Below, piece after piece: positions 18,233-27,556 of a DNA stretch of 64,000 nucleotides (the stretch's first letter is position 1; each line of letters starts with the position of its first letter). The stretch covers positions 62,001 to 126,000 of the forward strand of contig CAWIIF010000007.1 of assembly GCA_963836015.1 (NCBI GenBank). The letters run 5' to 3'. The stretch is from CAWCDJ01 sp963836015 (GTDB taxonomy: Bacteria > Acidobacteriota > Terriglobia > Bryobacterales > Bryobacteraceae). The notes beneath the pieces are model-generated. The model saw only the letters and a list, made by a program, of their open reading frames with translations, was not told the DNA's origin and searched no databases. Both the position numbers and the translations under genes were made by a program.

Positions 18233-18262
18233 TTTACTAGTGTACTAGTCTGCTAGTACAAT
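18233..18262 (+). promoter_or_regulatory. Promoter filled with TACTAG repeats (candidate BlaI/MecI-type operator)
   Basis: A -35-like TTTACT (18233-18238) and TACAAT (18257-18262) enclose three CTAG cores at exact 8-bp spacing. The segment TACTAG-TCTG-CTAGTA (18243-18258) is a perfect 6-4-6 dyad. Its layout matches the staphylococcal bla/mec operator TACTAC-N4-GTAGTA. Outer GCTTTA/TAAAGC arms frame the block (18231-18267). Repressor occupancy here would block RNA polymerase. No blaI-like gene lies in the window. Confidence 0.5.
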
Positions 18263-18282
18263 AAAGCCCAGGAGGAGGGAAG

Positions 18283-18906
18283 ATGACCCGGCGCGAATTC
18301 CTCTCGACGGTGCCGGCGGCGGCAGTGATCACCTCGATGTCCCAGGCTCCGCTGGTGGTGCCCATTCACCAAATTCTGAACAGCCGCGCGAACCTGCGGC
18401 CGGAGCAGATCAGCGGTTTCCGGTCGAGGATCTGGGCGCAGGCGGTACACGATTTTGGATTCTGCGGCATTCGATTCGACAGCGCGGTGAGTACCGGCGA
18501 AGTCCGGCGGTCCCCCGGCGACCGGCCGATCTTCACCGGGCTCGACCGCAGCGTCCTCAACTTCGTGATCACCGACCATATTCCGATGGGATGGGACGGC
18601 GGCCGGGGCTTGAGCGGAGTGACCACCATGTTCGAGGGGTATCCTTTGTGCATGGTCGCGTTGAACTATGCGCATTGCCACCAAATCCCGTTCCTCTCCG
18701 TCAATACCTGCGTACACGAGCTTCTGCACGTGCTGATGCAGGACATTTTCGAGAGCCGTCCGGACGGGTTCATGGGCCAGGAGCGCGAGTTCCGGATCGA
18801 TTGTTATGCGACGGGTTTGTGGCTGTTTCACGATGGCGCGGCGATTCGTAAGTCCGCGCAGACTTATGTCGAGCGCTTGCGAGCGGAAGTTGCCTCGCGG
18901 AGTTGA
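18283..18906 (+). CDS. Tat-exported putative zinc metalloprotease (HExxH)
   Basis: A 207-residue protein beginning MTRREFLSTVPAAAVITS, a twin-arginine-like signal. The zinc-binding motif HELLH is at 145-149, followed by Asp154, with four cysteines in the mature part (about 61, 123, 132 and 143) that may form disulfides. AGGAGGAGGG gives a strong ribosome site. I recognise no named peptidase family. It is a single gene behind the TACTAG-repeat promoter. It could be a peptidase involved in cell-wall or extracellular proteolysis, but only the HExxH motif supports this. Confidence 0.65.
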   Translation: MTRREFLSTVPAAAVITSMSQAPLVVPIHQILNSRANLRPEQISGFRSRIWAQAVHDFGFCGIRFDSAVSTGEVRRSPGDRPIFTGLDRSVLNFVITDHIPMGWDGGRGLSGVTTMFEGYPLCMVALNYAHCHQIPFLSVNTCVHELLHVLMQDIFESRPDGFMGQEREFRIDCYATGLWLFHDGAAIRKSAQTYVERLRAEVASRS

Positions 18907-18995
18907 ACGGGCTGCTCGGCCTGATGCCATTCCGCCGCGGCACCGCCCGCTCCGATGGGTCTTTACTGTGGGAGCTGATCCAGGGATAGAGTAGT

Positions 18996-21092
18996 GTGGT
19001 GACTCGATTCGCCGCATTGCTGCTACTCGCCGCGACCGGATTCGCGCAGACGGATTGGCCTTCTTATGGGAATGATCCGGGCGCAATGCGGTACTCGGAC
19101 CTGCGGCAGATTGACGCGGACAACGTCGGGCGGCTGAAACTCGCGTGGACGTTTCGCACGGGCAGGCCGGGATCCGAGGCTGTGCCTCTGGTCGTACATG
19201 GGGTCATGTACGTGACGGCTCCGGACGGCGTTTATGCAATAGTGCCGGAGACGGGCGAGCTGCTCTGGAAATACGATGCGGCCCCCGTGGCTCTGCGCGG
19301 CCTGGCGTATTGGCCGGGAACGGGCAGCCTGCACGCGCGCGTATTCGCCGGCAATGGACAGTTCCTGCTGGCGCTCGATGCCACCACGGGCCGGCCGGCG
19401 CCGGGATTCGGCGACGAGGGCCGCGTGGATCTGAAGAAGGGCGTGCTGGGAGATCTCAAGGACGCCCGTTATACCCTGCAATCGCCGCCGGCCTTGTTTG
19501 GCGATATCGTCGTTACCGGATGCAGCAATGGCGAGGGCGCGCCTACCGCGGGCGCCTATGGCGACATTCGCGGGTGGGACGCGAAGACCGGCAAGCTGCT
19601 GTGGACCTTCCACACGGTGCCGCGGCCGGGCGAGCCGGGAGCTGAGACGTGGCCTTCGGGCGGCTGGAAGAACCGCTCGGGAACGAACGTGTGGGGGTTC
19701 TTCACGATCGATGCGAAGCGGGGGATCGTCTACGCGCCGCTGGGGGCGCCGACCTCCGACTTCTACGGCGCCGATCGTGCCGGCGATGGCCTGTACGGAA
19801 ACTCGCTGGTGGCGCTCGACGTGCGGACCGGCGCACTGAAGTGGCACCAGCAGTTGGTGCATCACGACATCTGGGATTACGACCTGGCGGCTCCGCCGGC
19901 GTTGTTCGACATTCGCCGCGGAGGGCGGGTGATTCCGGCGGTCGCACAGATCACCAAGATGGGCTTACTGTTCGTGTTCGACCGGGTGACAGGGGAGCCG
20001 GTTTACGGCATCGAGGAGCGGCCGGTGCCCCAATCGGCGGTGCCCGGGGAAGTGACGTCGAAGACGCAGCCGTTTCCGGTGAAGCCTCCGCCGCTGGCGA
20101 AGAACACCTTTCGCCCGGAGGAGATGTACGACCGGTCGCCGGAGCAGGCGCAGTTCTGCAAGGACCTGTTCGCCTCGAACCGGATGACGATCGGCGGCCC
20201 GTATACGCCGCTGCCGCTGGAAGGGAACGCGCTCTTCTTTCCAAGCACGCTGGGAGGGGGAAATTGGGGCGGAGTTTCCGTGGACCCATCGCTCGGCTTG
20301 CTGTTCGTGAACGTCATGAACATCGGGCAGTGGGGCCACATGGAGAAACGCGGCTCGGAGTATGTGCGGACGTCGGCATACGGGCCGTACGCGCGGTTCT
20401 GGAACCGGGAGACGCGCATCCCGTGCCAGAACCCGCCGTGGGGCGAGATGATCGCGGTCGACCTGGCCTCAGGAGATATTGCATGGCGGTCGGTGCTGGG
20501 GAGGACCGAAGCGCTCGAGGCGATGGGGATCCGTAATACCGGCGCGTTGAATTTGGGTGGGAGTATCGCCACCGCCGGCGGAGTGGTCTTCATCGGTGCG
20601 ACGAACGATGGCCGGTTCCGGGCGTTCGAGTCACGGTCGGGGAAGGTGCTTTGGGAAGCGACGCTGGAGGCGAGCGCGCACACCAGCCCGATCACTTACA
20701 TGGGGCGGGACGGCCGGCAATACGTGGCGGTGATGGCGTCGGGGGGCGGCGGGTTTCTGGGTAGCCAGGTAAGCAATAGCCTGGTGGCTTTCGCGCTGCC
20801 GGATGTCCTCCGAAAGCCGCTCCCGCCTTCGGTTACGCAGCGCGGGAACCGCCCGGCACCGGAAGCCGCGGGGGAGCCGAGGCCGCTGCCGCCGGGCGGA
20901 GCCAAGGCCCTGGTGGAGAAGACGTGCGGGTCCGGTTGTCACACCATGGATGCGGTGAACGGCCAGAGGTTGAACGAAGCGCAATGGAACGCGATGGTGC
21001 GGAACATGGTTGCGCGGGGAGCACAGGCATCGGACGCCCAGGTCCGCGTCATCGTGGATTACCTGACCAAGACGCTGGGATCGAGCCATTGA
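18996..21092 (+). CDS. PQQ-dependent dehydrogenase with C-terminal cytochrome c-like domain
   Basis: A 698-residue exported quinoprotein with signal MVTRFAALLLLAATGFAQ. An eight-bladed propeller is indicated by repeated W-x-T/G-LLW elements such as GELLWKY, GKLLWTF, GALKWHQ and GKVLWEA. The family hallmark HHDIWDYDL is near residue 290 (VHHDIWDYDLAAPPALF). The last 60 residues carry Cys644, Cys648 and His649 (CGSGCH), an atypical CX3CH haem site. It probably oxidises alcohols or sugars in the periplasm and passes electrons to the respiratory chain. GTG 18996 and GTG 18999 are both possible starts. Confidence 0.9.
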   Translation: MVTRFAALLLLAATGFAQTDWPSYGNDPGAMRYSDLRQIDADNVGRLKLAWTFRTGRPGSEAVPLVVHGVMYVTAPDGVYAIVPETGELLWKYDAAPVALRGLAYWPGTGSLHARVFAGNGQFLLALDATTGRPAPGFGDEGRVDLKKGVLGDLKDARYTLQSPPALFGDIVVTGCSNGEGAPTAGAYGDIRGWDAKTGKLLWTFHTVPRPGEPGAETWPSGGWKNRSGTNVWGFFTIDAKRGIVYAPLGAPTSDFYGADRAGDGLYGNSLVALDVRTGALKWHQQLVHHDIWDYDLAAPPALFDIRRGGRVIPAVAQITKMGLLFVFDRVTGEPVYGIEERPVPQSAVPGEVTSKTQPFPVKPPPLAKNTFRPEEMYDRSPEQAQFCKDLFASNRMTIGGPYTPLPLEGNALFFPSTLGGGNWGGVSVDPSLGLLFVNVMNIGQWGHMEKRGSEYVRTSAYGPYARFWNRETRIPCQNPPWGEMIAVDLASGDIAWRSVLGRTEALEAMGIRNTGALNLGGSIATAGGVVFIGATNDGRFRAFESRSGKVLWEATLEASAHTSPITYMGRDGRQYVAVMASGGGGFLGSQVSNSLVAFALPDVLRKPLPPSVTQRGNRPAPEAAGEPRPLPPGGAKALVEKTCGSGCHTMDAVNGQRLNEAQWNAMVRNMVARGAQASDAQVRVIVDYLTKTLGSSH

Positions 21093-21132
21093 AGGCGCAC
21101 GCGGGCAACCGCGGTGATATCCTGTCAAATCG

Positions 21133-22680
21133 ATGAAATCGCCGCTCACGCCCCTCGATTTTCTGGCGCGCAGCGCCTATGTCTATCCCGACCGGACTGC
21201 CGCGGCGGATGGCGAGCGCCGCTTCACGTACCTGGAATTCCAGCAGCGGGTTCACCGGCTCGCGTCGGCGCTGCGGCGGCATGGCGTCATGCCGGGAGAC
21301 CGGGTGGCCGTTCTGGCGCCCAACAGCATGACCGCGCTCGAGCCTCACTTTGGCGTGCCGCTGGCGGGGGCTGTGCTGGTGATGCTGAACATCCGCCTGC
21401 AGGCGCGCGAGCTGGAATGGATTCTGCGGCACTGCGGGGCCAAGGTGCTGATTGCCGACCCGGAGTTGTGGCCGGCGGTGAGTCCCATACTGGATAGCCA
21501 GTCGGAATTGACGATGGCCACCGACGACTACGAGGGCCTGCTGGCGCAGGGCGAGGCTCCGTTCACCGATCCGCCGCCGGTTGGTGACGAAGATGGAGTG
21601 ATTGCGATCAATTACACCAGCGGGACCACCGGCACTCCCAAGGGCGTGATGTACACGCATCGGGGCGGATATCTGAACGCATTGGGCGAGGTGCTCGAGC
21701 ACGGGCTCGGGCCGGATTCCGTTTATCTTTGGACGCTGCCGCTGTTCCACTGCAACGGCTGGTGTTTCCCCTGGGCGGTGACGGCCGTGGGCGCGCGGCA
21801 TGTATGCCTGCGGCAGGTGGACCCGGCAAAGATGGTCGAGTTGATCCGCCGGGAGGGCGTGACGCATCTTTGCGGCGCTCCGGTGGTGTTGAACATGCTG
21901 GCGCAGTATTGCGCGGCGAATGGCGTGCGCTTCGAGCGCGGCCTGAAAGTCGTGACGGCAGGGGCGCCGCCCTCGCCCGCGGTGATCCGGGCGGCTGAGG
22001 AGATCGGCGTCGAAGTGGCGCATGCTTACGGACTGACCGAAACCTACGGGCCGCATACGGTCTGCGCCTGGCGCACGGAGTGGAATTCACTCGCGCCGCA
22101 CGATCGCGCGCGGATCAAGGCGCGGCAGGGTGTGCCCTACCTGATCGCCGGCACCGACCTGCGCGTAGTGGATCTCCAGATGCGGGATGTGCCGCGCGAC
22201 GGCCTCACCATGGGCGAGGTGATCATGCGCGGCAACAACGTGATGCTGGGCTACTACGAGAATCCGGAAGCGACAGCCAGGGCATTCGAAGGAGGCTGGT
22301 TCCATTCGGGGGATCTGGCGGTGATGCACGAGGACGGCTATATCGAGCTGCGCGACCGCGCCAAGGACATCGTGATCTCGGGCGGAGAGAACATCTCGTC
22401 GATTGAAGTGGAGAAGGCGCTGTACGAGCATCCGGCGGTGCTGGAGGCCGCGGTCGTGGCGGCCCCGGACGAGAAGTGGGGCGAAGTGCCCAAGGCCTTC
22501 GTCGCGATCAAGCCCGGCAGCCAGGCTACGGCGGAAGAATTGATCGAATTTTGCCGCGGGCGGCTCGCCCATTTCAAGTGTCCGAAGTCGGTGGAGTTCG
22601 GCGCGCTGCCGCGCACATCTACCGGCAAAATCCGCAAGAACGAGTTACGCGCACGAAGCTCGCCGCCCGGCACCGCGTGA
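21133..22680 (+). CDS. Acyl-CoA synthetase (AMP-binding family)
   Basis: A 515-residue adenylate-forming ligase. The P-loop is YTSGTTGTPKGVMYTHRG near 160-177, followed by AYGLTET (A5 motif), GWFHSGD (A7), the hinge DRAKDIVISGGENISS (A8) and the catalytic Lys in TSTGKIRK (A10). Overall similarity is to medium-chain fatty acid or DmdB-like acyl-CoA ligases. The reaction is carboxylate + ATP + CoA to acyl-CoA + AMP + PPi. The gene follows the quinoprotein by 40 nt. Substrate chain length cannot be judged from sequence. Confidence 0.93.
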   Translation: MKSPLTPLDFLARSAYVYPDRTAAADGERRFTYLEFQQRVHRLASALRRHGVMPGDRVAVLAPNSMTALEPHFGVPLAGAVLVMLNIRLQARELEWILRHCGAKVLIADPELWPAVSPILDSQSELTMATDDYEGLLAQGEAPFTDPPPVGDEDGVIAINYTSGTTGTPKGVMYTHRGGYLNALGEVLEHGLGPDSVYLWTLPLFHCNGWCFPWAVTAVGARHVCLRQVDPAKMVELIRREGVTHLCGAPVVLNMLAQYCAANGVRFERGLKVVTAGAPPSPAVIRAAEEIGVEVAHAYGLTETYGPHTVCAWRTEWNSLAPHDRARIKARQGVPYLIAGTDLRVVDLQMRDVPRDGLTMGEVIMRGNNVMLGYYENPEATARAFEGGWFHSGDLAVMHEDGYIELRDRAKDIVISGGENISSIEVEKALYEHPAVLEAAVVAAPDEKWGEVPKAFVAIKPGSQATAEELIEFCRGRLAHFKCPKSVEFGALPRTSTGKIRKNELRARSSPPGTA

Positions 22681-22699
22681 GAGCCGCCCCTCTGTTACT

Positions 22700-24292
22700 T
22701 CAGTTCTTCCACCACTCGGCCACCGTGCCGGCGGGCATCCGGCTTAGGACGTATTGCGCCATTTCTTTGAGGCGGTCGGCGGCGTTTTCCGGGCCGGTAT
22801 AGCAGTGGCCGCGCATGGCGCCATAGACGAAGTAGCCTTCGTAGTGTGGATCCTGGGTGGTCTTCATCCAATCCTGGAGCTTGTGAACGCCGTTATTGAG
22901 GAAGAAATTGTCGGCGTCGCCGACGAATATGTGCAGGCGGCCCACCAGCTTCGGGCCGACCGTGTACCAGTTCTTCTCCAGGTAATATCGAAGGTCGTAG
23001 TGTTCCTTCCAGTACTGCGCTACAGCCGGATCGATGACGCCGGTGCGCTTGTCGAATAGCGGCTGGAAGTAACCGTCCTCTCCCAGAGGGCCGAAAACCG
23101 CGGACCAGATGTCCAACTGCTCTCCCGAACGGCCGTGCGTGCCGTTCACCAGCTCGAAATGATTGCGCTGCTCGGAGGTCTGGCGGATCTGTCCGTTCAC
23201 TTCGCGGCTGTTCACGGTGGGCTCGCGGCGCCACTCGTATTGCTTGTAGAAGGCGTTCGTGTCGTGGTAGATGTCGATGCCCTCGACGTCGGAGAAATCG
23301 ACCGAATCGGGGCAGTACGACCACGTGCCGCCGTAGAAATCGGGGTGGAAGACCTGGAGCGCCAGCGCCTCCCAGCCGCCTGTGGACCCGCCTGAGAGCA
23401 AACGCGCCCACGGTTCGCGGATCACGCGGAAGCGCTTCTCGATCTCCGGAATCAGCTCCTGGTGGATGGCATCGCCGTAAGGGCCCACGTTGACGGAGTT
23501 CACGGCATAGGAATCGTCGAAATACGGGTTGGGGTGCTGCAGGGTGACGACGATCATGCGCGGGAAGCCGTCCCTCATCCACTCCGTGTAGATATCGCGG
23601 CCGGGCGCGAACTGGAGGGGCGGATTGAGTGAAGAGTGTCCCTGCTCGTACAGCACGGGGTAGGAGATAGCAGTCCGGTCGTAGTCGCGGGGAAGGAGCA
23701 CGGTGGCTCCGAGGTAGATCGGGCGGCCCCAGAATTTCGTGAGGATGTCACTCTGGATCTTGAACCGCTTCACGTAGGGAGTGTCTGGCGGCACCTGGAT
23801 GGGCGGGATCACCTGGTCGCAAACCAGCGCGATGCGGTATCCCTTCGCGGAATCGAGCGTGAGGCGCTGCGGTCGGCTGTAGAGATTACCGGGGGACCGG
23901 TTCCAACGCTGGCCCTCCCAGCGGTCATCGTGCATCCAGACGACGTGGCCGTCGGCTCGCCGGAATTCCGAATAAACATTGATAAACGCCTGAACGGTGT
24001 ACTCACCCGGAGGGATGGCGGCGAGGCTTTCGACCGGTGTGCCGAGGTCGCCGGCGTCGATCACGGCGGCTTTTCCGGCGGATAGCTTTTCGATATCGCG
24101 CCCGAAGAACGGCACGCCGGTGCGTCCGACGGCCTGGCGCGGCTCGTGCTGGCCGTCGCGCGAGATCATCACGAAGACGCGTCCGGTGACGGGGCCGGGA
24201 TTGGCCGCGGCGGTGTAGGAGATCTCAAAGCGCGTATCCGCGCCGCAGCACGCGGCGGCCGCCAGCAGCGCGCCGCAAAGGAGCCTGAACAT
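22700..24292 (-). CDS. Exported putative esterase (alpha/beta hydrolase, esterase-D-like)
   Basis: A 530-residue protein with signal sequence MFRLLCGALLAAAACCGA. The N-terminal part (about 20-170) is beta-rich and the C-terminal part has the alpha/beta-hydrolase fold. The nucleophile elbow is SGGSTGGWEAL (G-x-S-x-G), and the final His lies in MRGHCYTG. Homologues are annotated as putative esterases related to enterochelin esterase/EstD. It is convergent with the acyl-CoA synthetase and divergent from guaB. A role in releasing acids from extracellular esters is possible. Confidence 0.85.
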   Translation of the reverse strand: MFRLLCGALLAAAACCGADTRFEISYTAAANPGPVTGRVFVMISRDGQHEPRQAVGRTGVPFFGRDIEKLSAGKAAVIDAGDLGTPVESLAAIPPGEYTVQAFINVYSEFRRADGHVVWMHDDRWEGQRWNRSPGNLYSRPQRLTLDSAKGYRIALVCDQVIPPIQVPPDTPYVKRFKIQSDILTKFWGRPIYLGATVLLPRDYDRTAISYPVLYEQGHSSLNPPLQFAPGRDIYTEWMRDGFPRMIVVTLQHPNPYFDDSYAVNSVNVGPYGDAIHQELIPEIEKRFRVIREPWARLLSGGSTGGWEALALQVFHPDFYGGTWSYCPDSVDFSDVEGIDIYHDTNAFYKQYEWRREPTVNSREVNGQIRQTSEQRNHFELVNGTHGRSGEQLDIWSAVFGPLGEDGYFQPLFDKRTGVIDPAVAQYWKEHYDLRYYLEKNWYTVGPKLVGRLHIFVGDADNFFLNNGVHKLQDWMKTTQDPHYEGYFVYGAMRGHCYTGPENAADRLKEMAQYVLSRMPAGTVAEWWKN

Positions 24293-24353
24293 AAGCTGGA
24301 TTGTACTGTACGGCGGGCGGACCGCGGGCTACGTTATGATGAAAAGAAATACC

Positions 24354-25811
24354 ATGATTCAAGACGTACTCACCGAGGGACTGACCTTCGACGATGTCTT
24401 GCTCGAACCGGCCTCCAGCGACGTCCTTCCCGGGGAGGTCGATACCAGAACCTGCCTGACGCGCCAGATCGGTCTGAACATTCCGATCGTCTCTTCCGCC
24501 ATGGATACCGTGACGGAGTCGCACCTGGCGATCGCGCTCGCCCAGCAGGGCGGCATCGGCATCATCCATCGCAACATGACGATTGCCCGGCAGGCGGAAG
24601 AGGTGGACAAGGTCAAGCGTAGTGAAAGCGGCATGATCGTGGATCCGATCACGATCGGACCGAACCACACCATCGCCGAAGCGCAGGCGCTGATGAGCCG
24701 CTACCGCATCTCGGGCGTTCCGATTACCACCGAGGACGGCAAACTCGTCGGCATCCTGACCAACCGCGATCTGCGGTTCGAAAGCCGCTTCGACCTGCCG
24801 ATTGCCGACGTGATGACCAAGGAGAACCTCGTCACGGTCCCGGTGGGCACGACGCTCGAGCAGGCCGAAGCCATTCTGCACAAGCACCGCGTGGAAAAGC
24901 TGCTGGTGGTGGACGACCAGTACATGCTCAAAGGGCTGATCACGGTCAAGGACATCCAGAAAAAGCTGAAGTACCCGAACTCGGCCAAAGACAGCCAGGG
25001 GAGGCTGCGCGTCGGCGCGGCCATCGGCGCCACGGGCGATTTCCTGGAGCGCGCTCAGGAACTGGCGGCCCGCAAGGTGGACGTGCTGGCCATCGACACC
25101 GCGCACGGCCACAGCAGCCGCGTGATGGACGCGGTGAAGGCGATCAAACGCAAACTGCCGGAGGTGCAGCTCATCACCGGCAACGTGGCCACGTACGAGG
25201 GTGCGCGCGAGCTGATCTCCCTGGGAGTAGACGGCGTCAAGGTCGGGATCGGGCCGGGGTCGATCTGCACCACGCGGGTGGTGTCGGGCGCCGGCGTGCC
25301 GCAGATCACGGCCATTTCGGAATGCTCGCGGGCCACGCGGGAGGCGGGAGTGCCGCTGATCGCGGATGGCGGAATCAAGTATTCGGGCGACGTGACGAAA
25401 GCCATCGCCGCGGGCGCCGACACGGTGATGATCGGAAGCCTGCTCGCGGGAACGGACGAAAGCCCGGGCGAAACGATCCTCTACCAGGGCCGCACCTTCA
25501 AGACCTATCGCGGCATGGGGTCGATGGGGGCCATGGCGCAGGGCAGTACGGATCGATACGCTCTCGACCCCAACGCCAAGCTCGTGCCGGAAGGGATCGA
25601 GGGGCGCGTGGCGGCAAAGGGTCCGCTGTCGGACCTGGTCTACCAGTTGGTGGGCGGCCTGCGGTCGGGCATGGGGTATTGCGGGGCGCACGATATAAAC
25701 GAGCTGCAGGAGAAATCGCGTTTCCTGCGGATCTCGCCGGCCGGATTGCGGGAGAGCCACGTCCACGACGTGATCATCACCAAGGAAGCCCCGAACTACC
25801 GGGTAGAGTAA
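24354..25811 (+). CDS. guaB: Inosine-5'-monophosphate dehydrogenase
   Basis: Converts IMP to XMP with NAD+, the committed step of GMP synthesis. About 485 residues. The N-terminus LTEGLTFDDVLLEP is universal in the family; two CBS domains occupy about 95-205. The catalytic loop GPGSICTTR contains the active-site Cys, and the flap (YRGMGSMGAM) and the Arg-bearing KGPLSDLVYQLVGGLRSGMGYCGA follow. ATG 24354 fits homologues best. An ATG at 24336 is possible, but TATGAT (24335-24340) looks like the -10 box and would exclude it from the mRNA. It overlaps the convergent kinase gene by 16 bp. Confidence 0.97.
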   Translation: MIQDVLTEGLTFDDVLLEPASSDVLPGEVDTRTCLTRQIGLNIPIVSSAMDTVTESHLAIALAQQGGIGIIHRNMTIARQAEEVDKVKRSESGMIVDPITIGPNHTIAEAQALMSRYRISGVPITTEDGKLVGILTNRDLRFESRFDLPIADVMTKENLVTVPVGTTLEQAEAILHKHRVEKLLVVDDQYMLKGLITVKDIQKKLKYPNSAKDSQGRLRVGAAIGATGDFLERAQELAARKVDVLAIDTAHGHSSRVMDAVKAIKRKLPEVQLITGNVATYEGARELISLGVDGVKVGIGPGSICTTRVVSGAGVPQITAISECSRATREAGVPLIADGGIKYSGDVTKAIAAGADTVMIGSLLAGTDESPGETILYQGRTFKTYRGMGSMGAMAQGSTDRYALDPNAKLVPEGIEGRVAAKGPLSDLVYQLVGGLRSGMGYCGAHDINELQEKSRFLRISPAGLRESHVHDVIITKEAPNYRVE

Positions 25812-27556
25812 GCCTGCACGGCTTGCGCGCCGGGCAGCCGGAAGGTGAAGCGCGCGCCGCGGCCGGGTTCGGATTCCACCCAGATTTCGCCGCCGTGCTC
25901 GAGAATGGTCTGGCGGGTGAGCGCGAGGCCCAGGCCCAGGCCGTTGCGTTTGCCGGCGCTCACGAAGGGCTGGAACAACTGGGCGCGGATTCCCGGTGCG
26001 ATGCCGGGTCCGTTGTCTTCCACCTGCACCACGGCGGAGCCGTCGTCTAGCGCCGCGGCAATCCGGATCCGGCCTCCCTCCGGCATGGCTTCGAGTGCGT
26101 TCCCGATCAGGTTCACAAAGGCCCGCTCCATCCGGCTGCGCTCGAGCGGAAGCTCCACTTCGCCGGGGATGTCAAGGACGATTTCGACTCCCCGCTGCCG
26201 GGCGGATTGTGCCAGCCCGTCGCACGCCGCCGAGGCCACTTCGCGCAGCCGGCACATCTCCGCGGGGCGGCCCTTGCCGCGGGAGACTTCGAGCAGATCC
26301 TGCAGCATCTCCTGAATCCGGCGGGAGGCCCGGTAGATGTTGCCCGCCAGCCGTTTCACGTGCGGCTGGGGCAGGTCGCCATCCACCAGCATCTCGGCGC
26401 CCCCGTAGATGGCGGCCAGGGGATTGCGCAGGTCGTGCACGATGGAAGCGGAGAGACGCCCGATGGTGGAGATGCGCTCTTGCCGGATGAGGTCTTCCCG
26501 CGCCTGCCGGATGGAGGCGCACATGTCATTGAAGGTGTGCGCCAGCCGGCCCAGCTCGTCCTCGCTGGTGACCGGGACCTCGATGGCGTAGTTCTGCCGG
26601 GCGACTTCGGCGGCGGCGCGGTCGAGCTGTTTCACCGGCTCCACGATGCGGCGCGCCAGCAGGTAGGTGAGGCCGAAGCCGGCGCCGATGGCCGCCAGCC
26701 ACAGCAGCAGAATGTTGGTATACAGGCCGTTGATGCGCTTCTGAGCGCCCTCGAAGGACCGCAGGATGCAGATCTCGCCGATAGGCTTGCCGGTAAGATC
26801 GGTCAGCCGGGTTTCGAATCGGGCATATTCGGCAACGCCGTCGCTGACACGCTCGGCGGCGCGGTCTTTCGCGATGCCGCGCACGATGGCCTCAGTGGCG
26901 CGAGGGTTGAGGGTCGACGCCATGACGCGGCCGGGAGTGAGGAACAGGAACTCGCTGTCGGTATTTTCTTTGAGCTTCTGCGCCACCAGCGCATCCACGT
27001 GGTATCCGGCCACCAGGACGTTCAGCAGCGCCGGGCCCCGCGTGGAATCGACGTACACGGGTGTGACGGTGAGGTAATACAGCCGGCCATTGAGCAGATG
27101 AAAGCCGGAAACCTGCTGGGGGAACCGGCCGGCCGCCTGGGGAACGACGTCCAGGTCTTTGTCGAGCGACAGCGTCGTCACTCCGCCCAGCGACGCCAGT
27201 ACACGGCCTTTCGGATCGGTCACGAGGAAGATGGCGCCGGAATCCGAAATCTTGGACCACAATTCGCCGGCGGTGTCCTGAATGGTGGCGCGGTCGCCCG
27301 TGCTGAAGGCCAGGCGCACTTCGCGCATGGTGCTCAGGACGCGGCTTACGGAAGACAGCAGGTCGGCCCGCGAAGACAGCAGCGCGGTGTAGGCGCGGAA
27401 GCTGTTCTGCACTTCTTCGTGCAGGCTCTCGGACATCGTCCGCCGGATGTGGCTCAGCACGATTTCGCCGGTGAAGCCGAACAGGATGGTGATGGCGACG
27501 GTCGTGGAGAGCAGAATCTTGGCGAGCAGCGGCAGGCGCAGCAACCGGGAGGGCAT
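25796..27556 (-). CDS. Membrane sensor histidine kinase
   Basis: 586 residues. TM1 is at about 11-30, followed by a periplasmic sensor region (about 35-275, probably Cache-like), TM2 at about 279-300 and HAMP at about 300-352. HisKA has phospho-acceptor His374 in SIVHDLRNPLAA, and the HATPase domain shows VNLIGNALEAM (N box), VEDNGPGI (G1) and GLGLGLALT (G2). ATG 27556 directly abuts the cupredoxin gene stop. With the two response regulators, the porin and the cupredoxin it forms one minus-strand unit (order of transcription 30687 to 25796). Confidence 0.93.
   Translation of the reverse strand: MPSRLLRLPLLAKILLSTTVAITILFGFTGEIVLSHIRRTMSESLHEEVQNSFRAYTALLSSRADLLSSVSRVLSTMREVRLAFSTGDRATIQDTAGELWSKISDSGAIFLVTDPKGRVLASLGGVTTLSLDKDLDVVPQAAGRFPQQVSGFHLLNGRLYYLTVTPVYVDSTRGPALLNVLVAGYHVDALVAQKLKENTDSEFLFLTPGRVMASTLNPRATEAIVRGIAKDRAAERVSDGVAEYARFETRLTDLTGKPIGEICILRSFEGAQKRINGLYTNILLLWLAAIGAGFGLTYLLARRIVEPVKQLDRAAAEVARQNYAIEVPVTSEDELGRLAHTFNDMCASIRQAREDLIRQERISTIGRLSASIVHDLRNPLAAIYGGAEMLVDGDLPQPHVKRLAGNIYRASRRIQEMLQDLLEVSRGKGRPAEMCRLREVASAACDGLAQSARQRGVEIVLDIPGEVELPLERSRMERAFVNLIGNALEAMPEGGRIRIAAALDDGSAVVQVEDNGPGIAPGIRAQLFQPFVSAGKRNGLGLGLALTRQTILEHGGEIWVESEPGRGARFTFRLPGAQAVQAYSTR

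Noticed and set aside
24225..25766. 513-codon open frame antisense to guaB
   Set aside because: The sense strand gives a complete IMP dehydrogenase; the antisense protein is rich in His/Arg/Asp with no recognisable domain.
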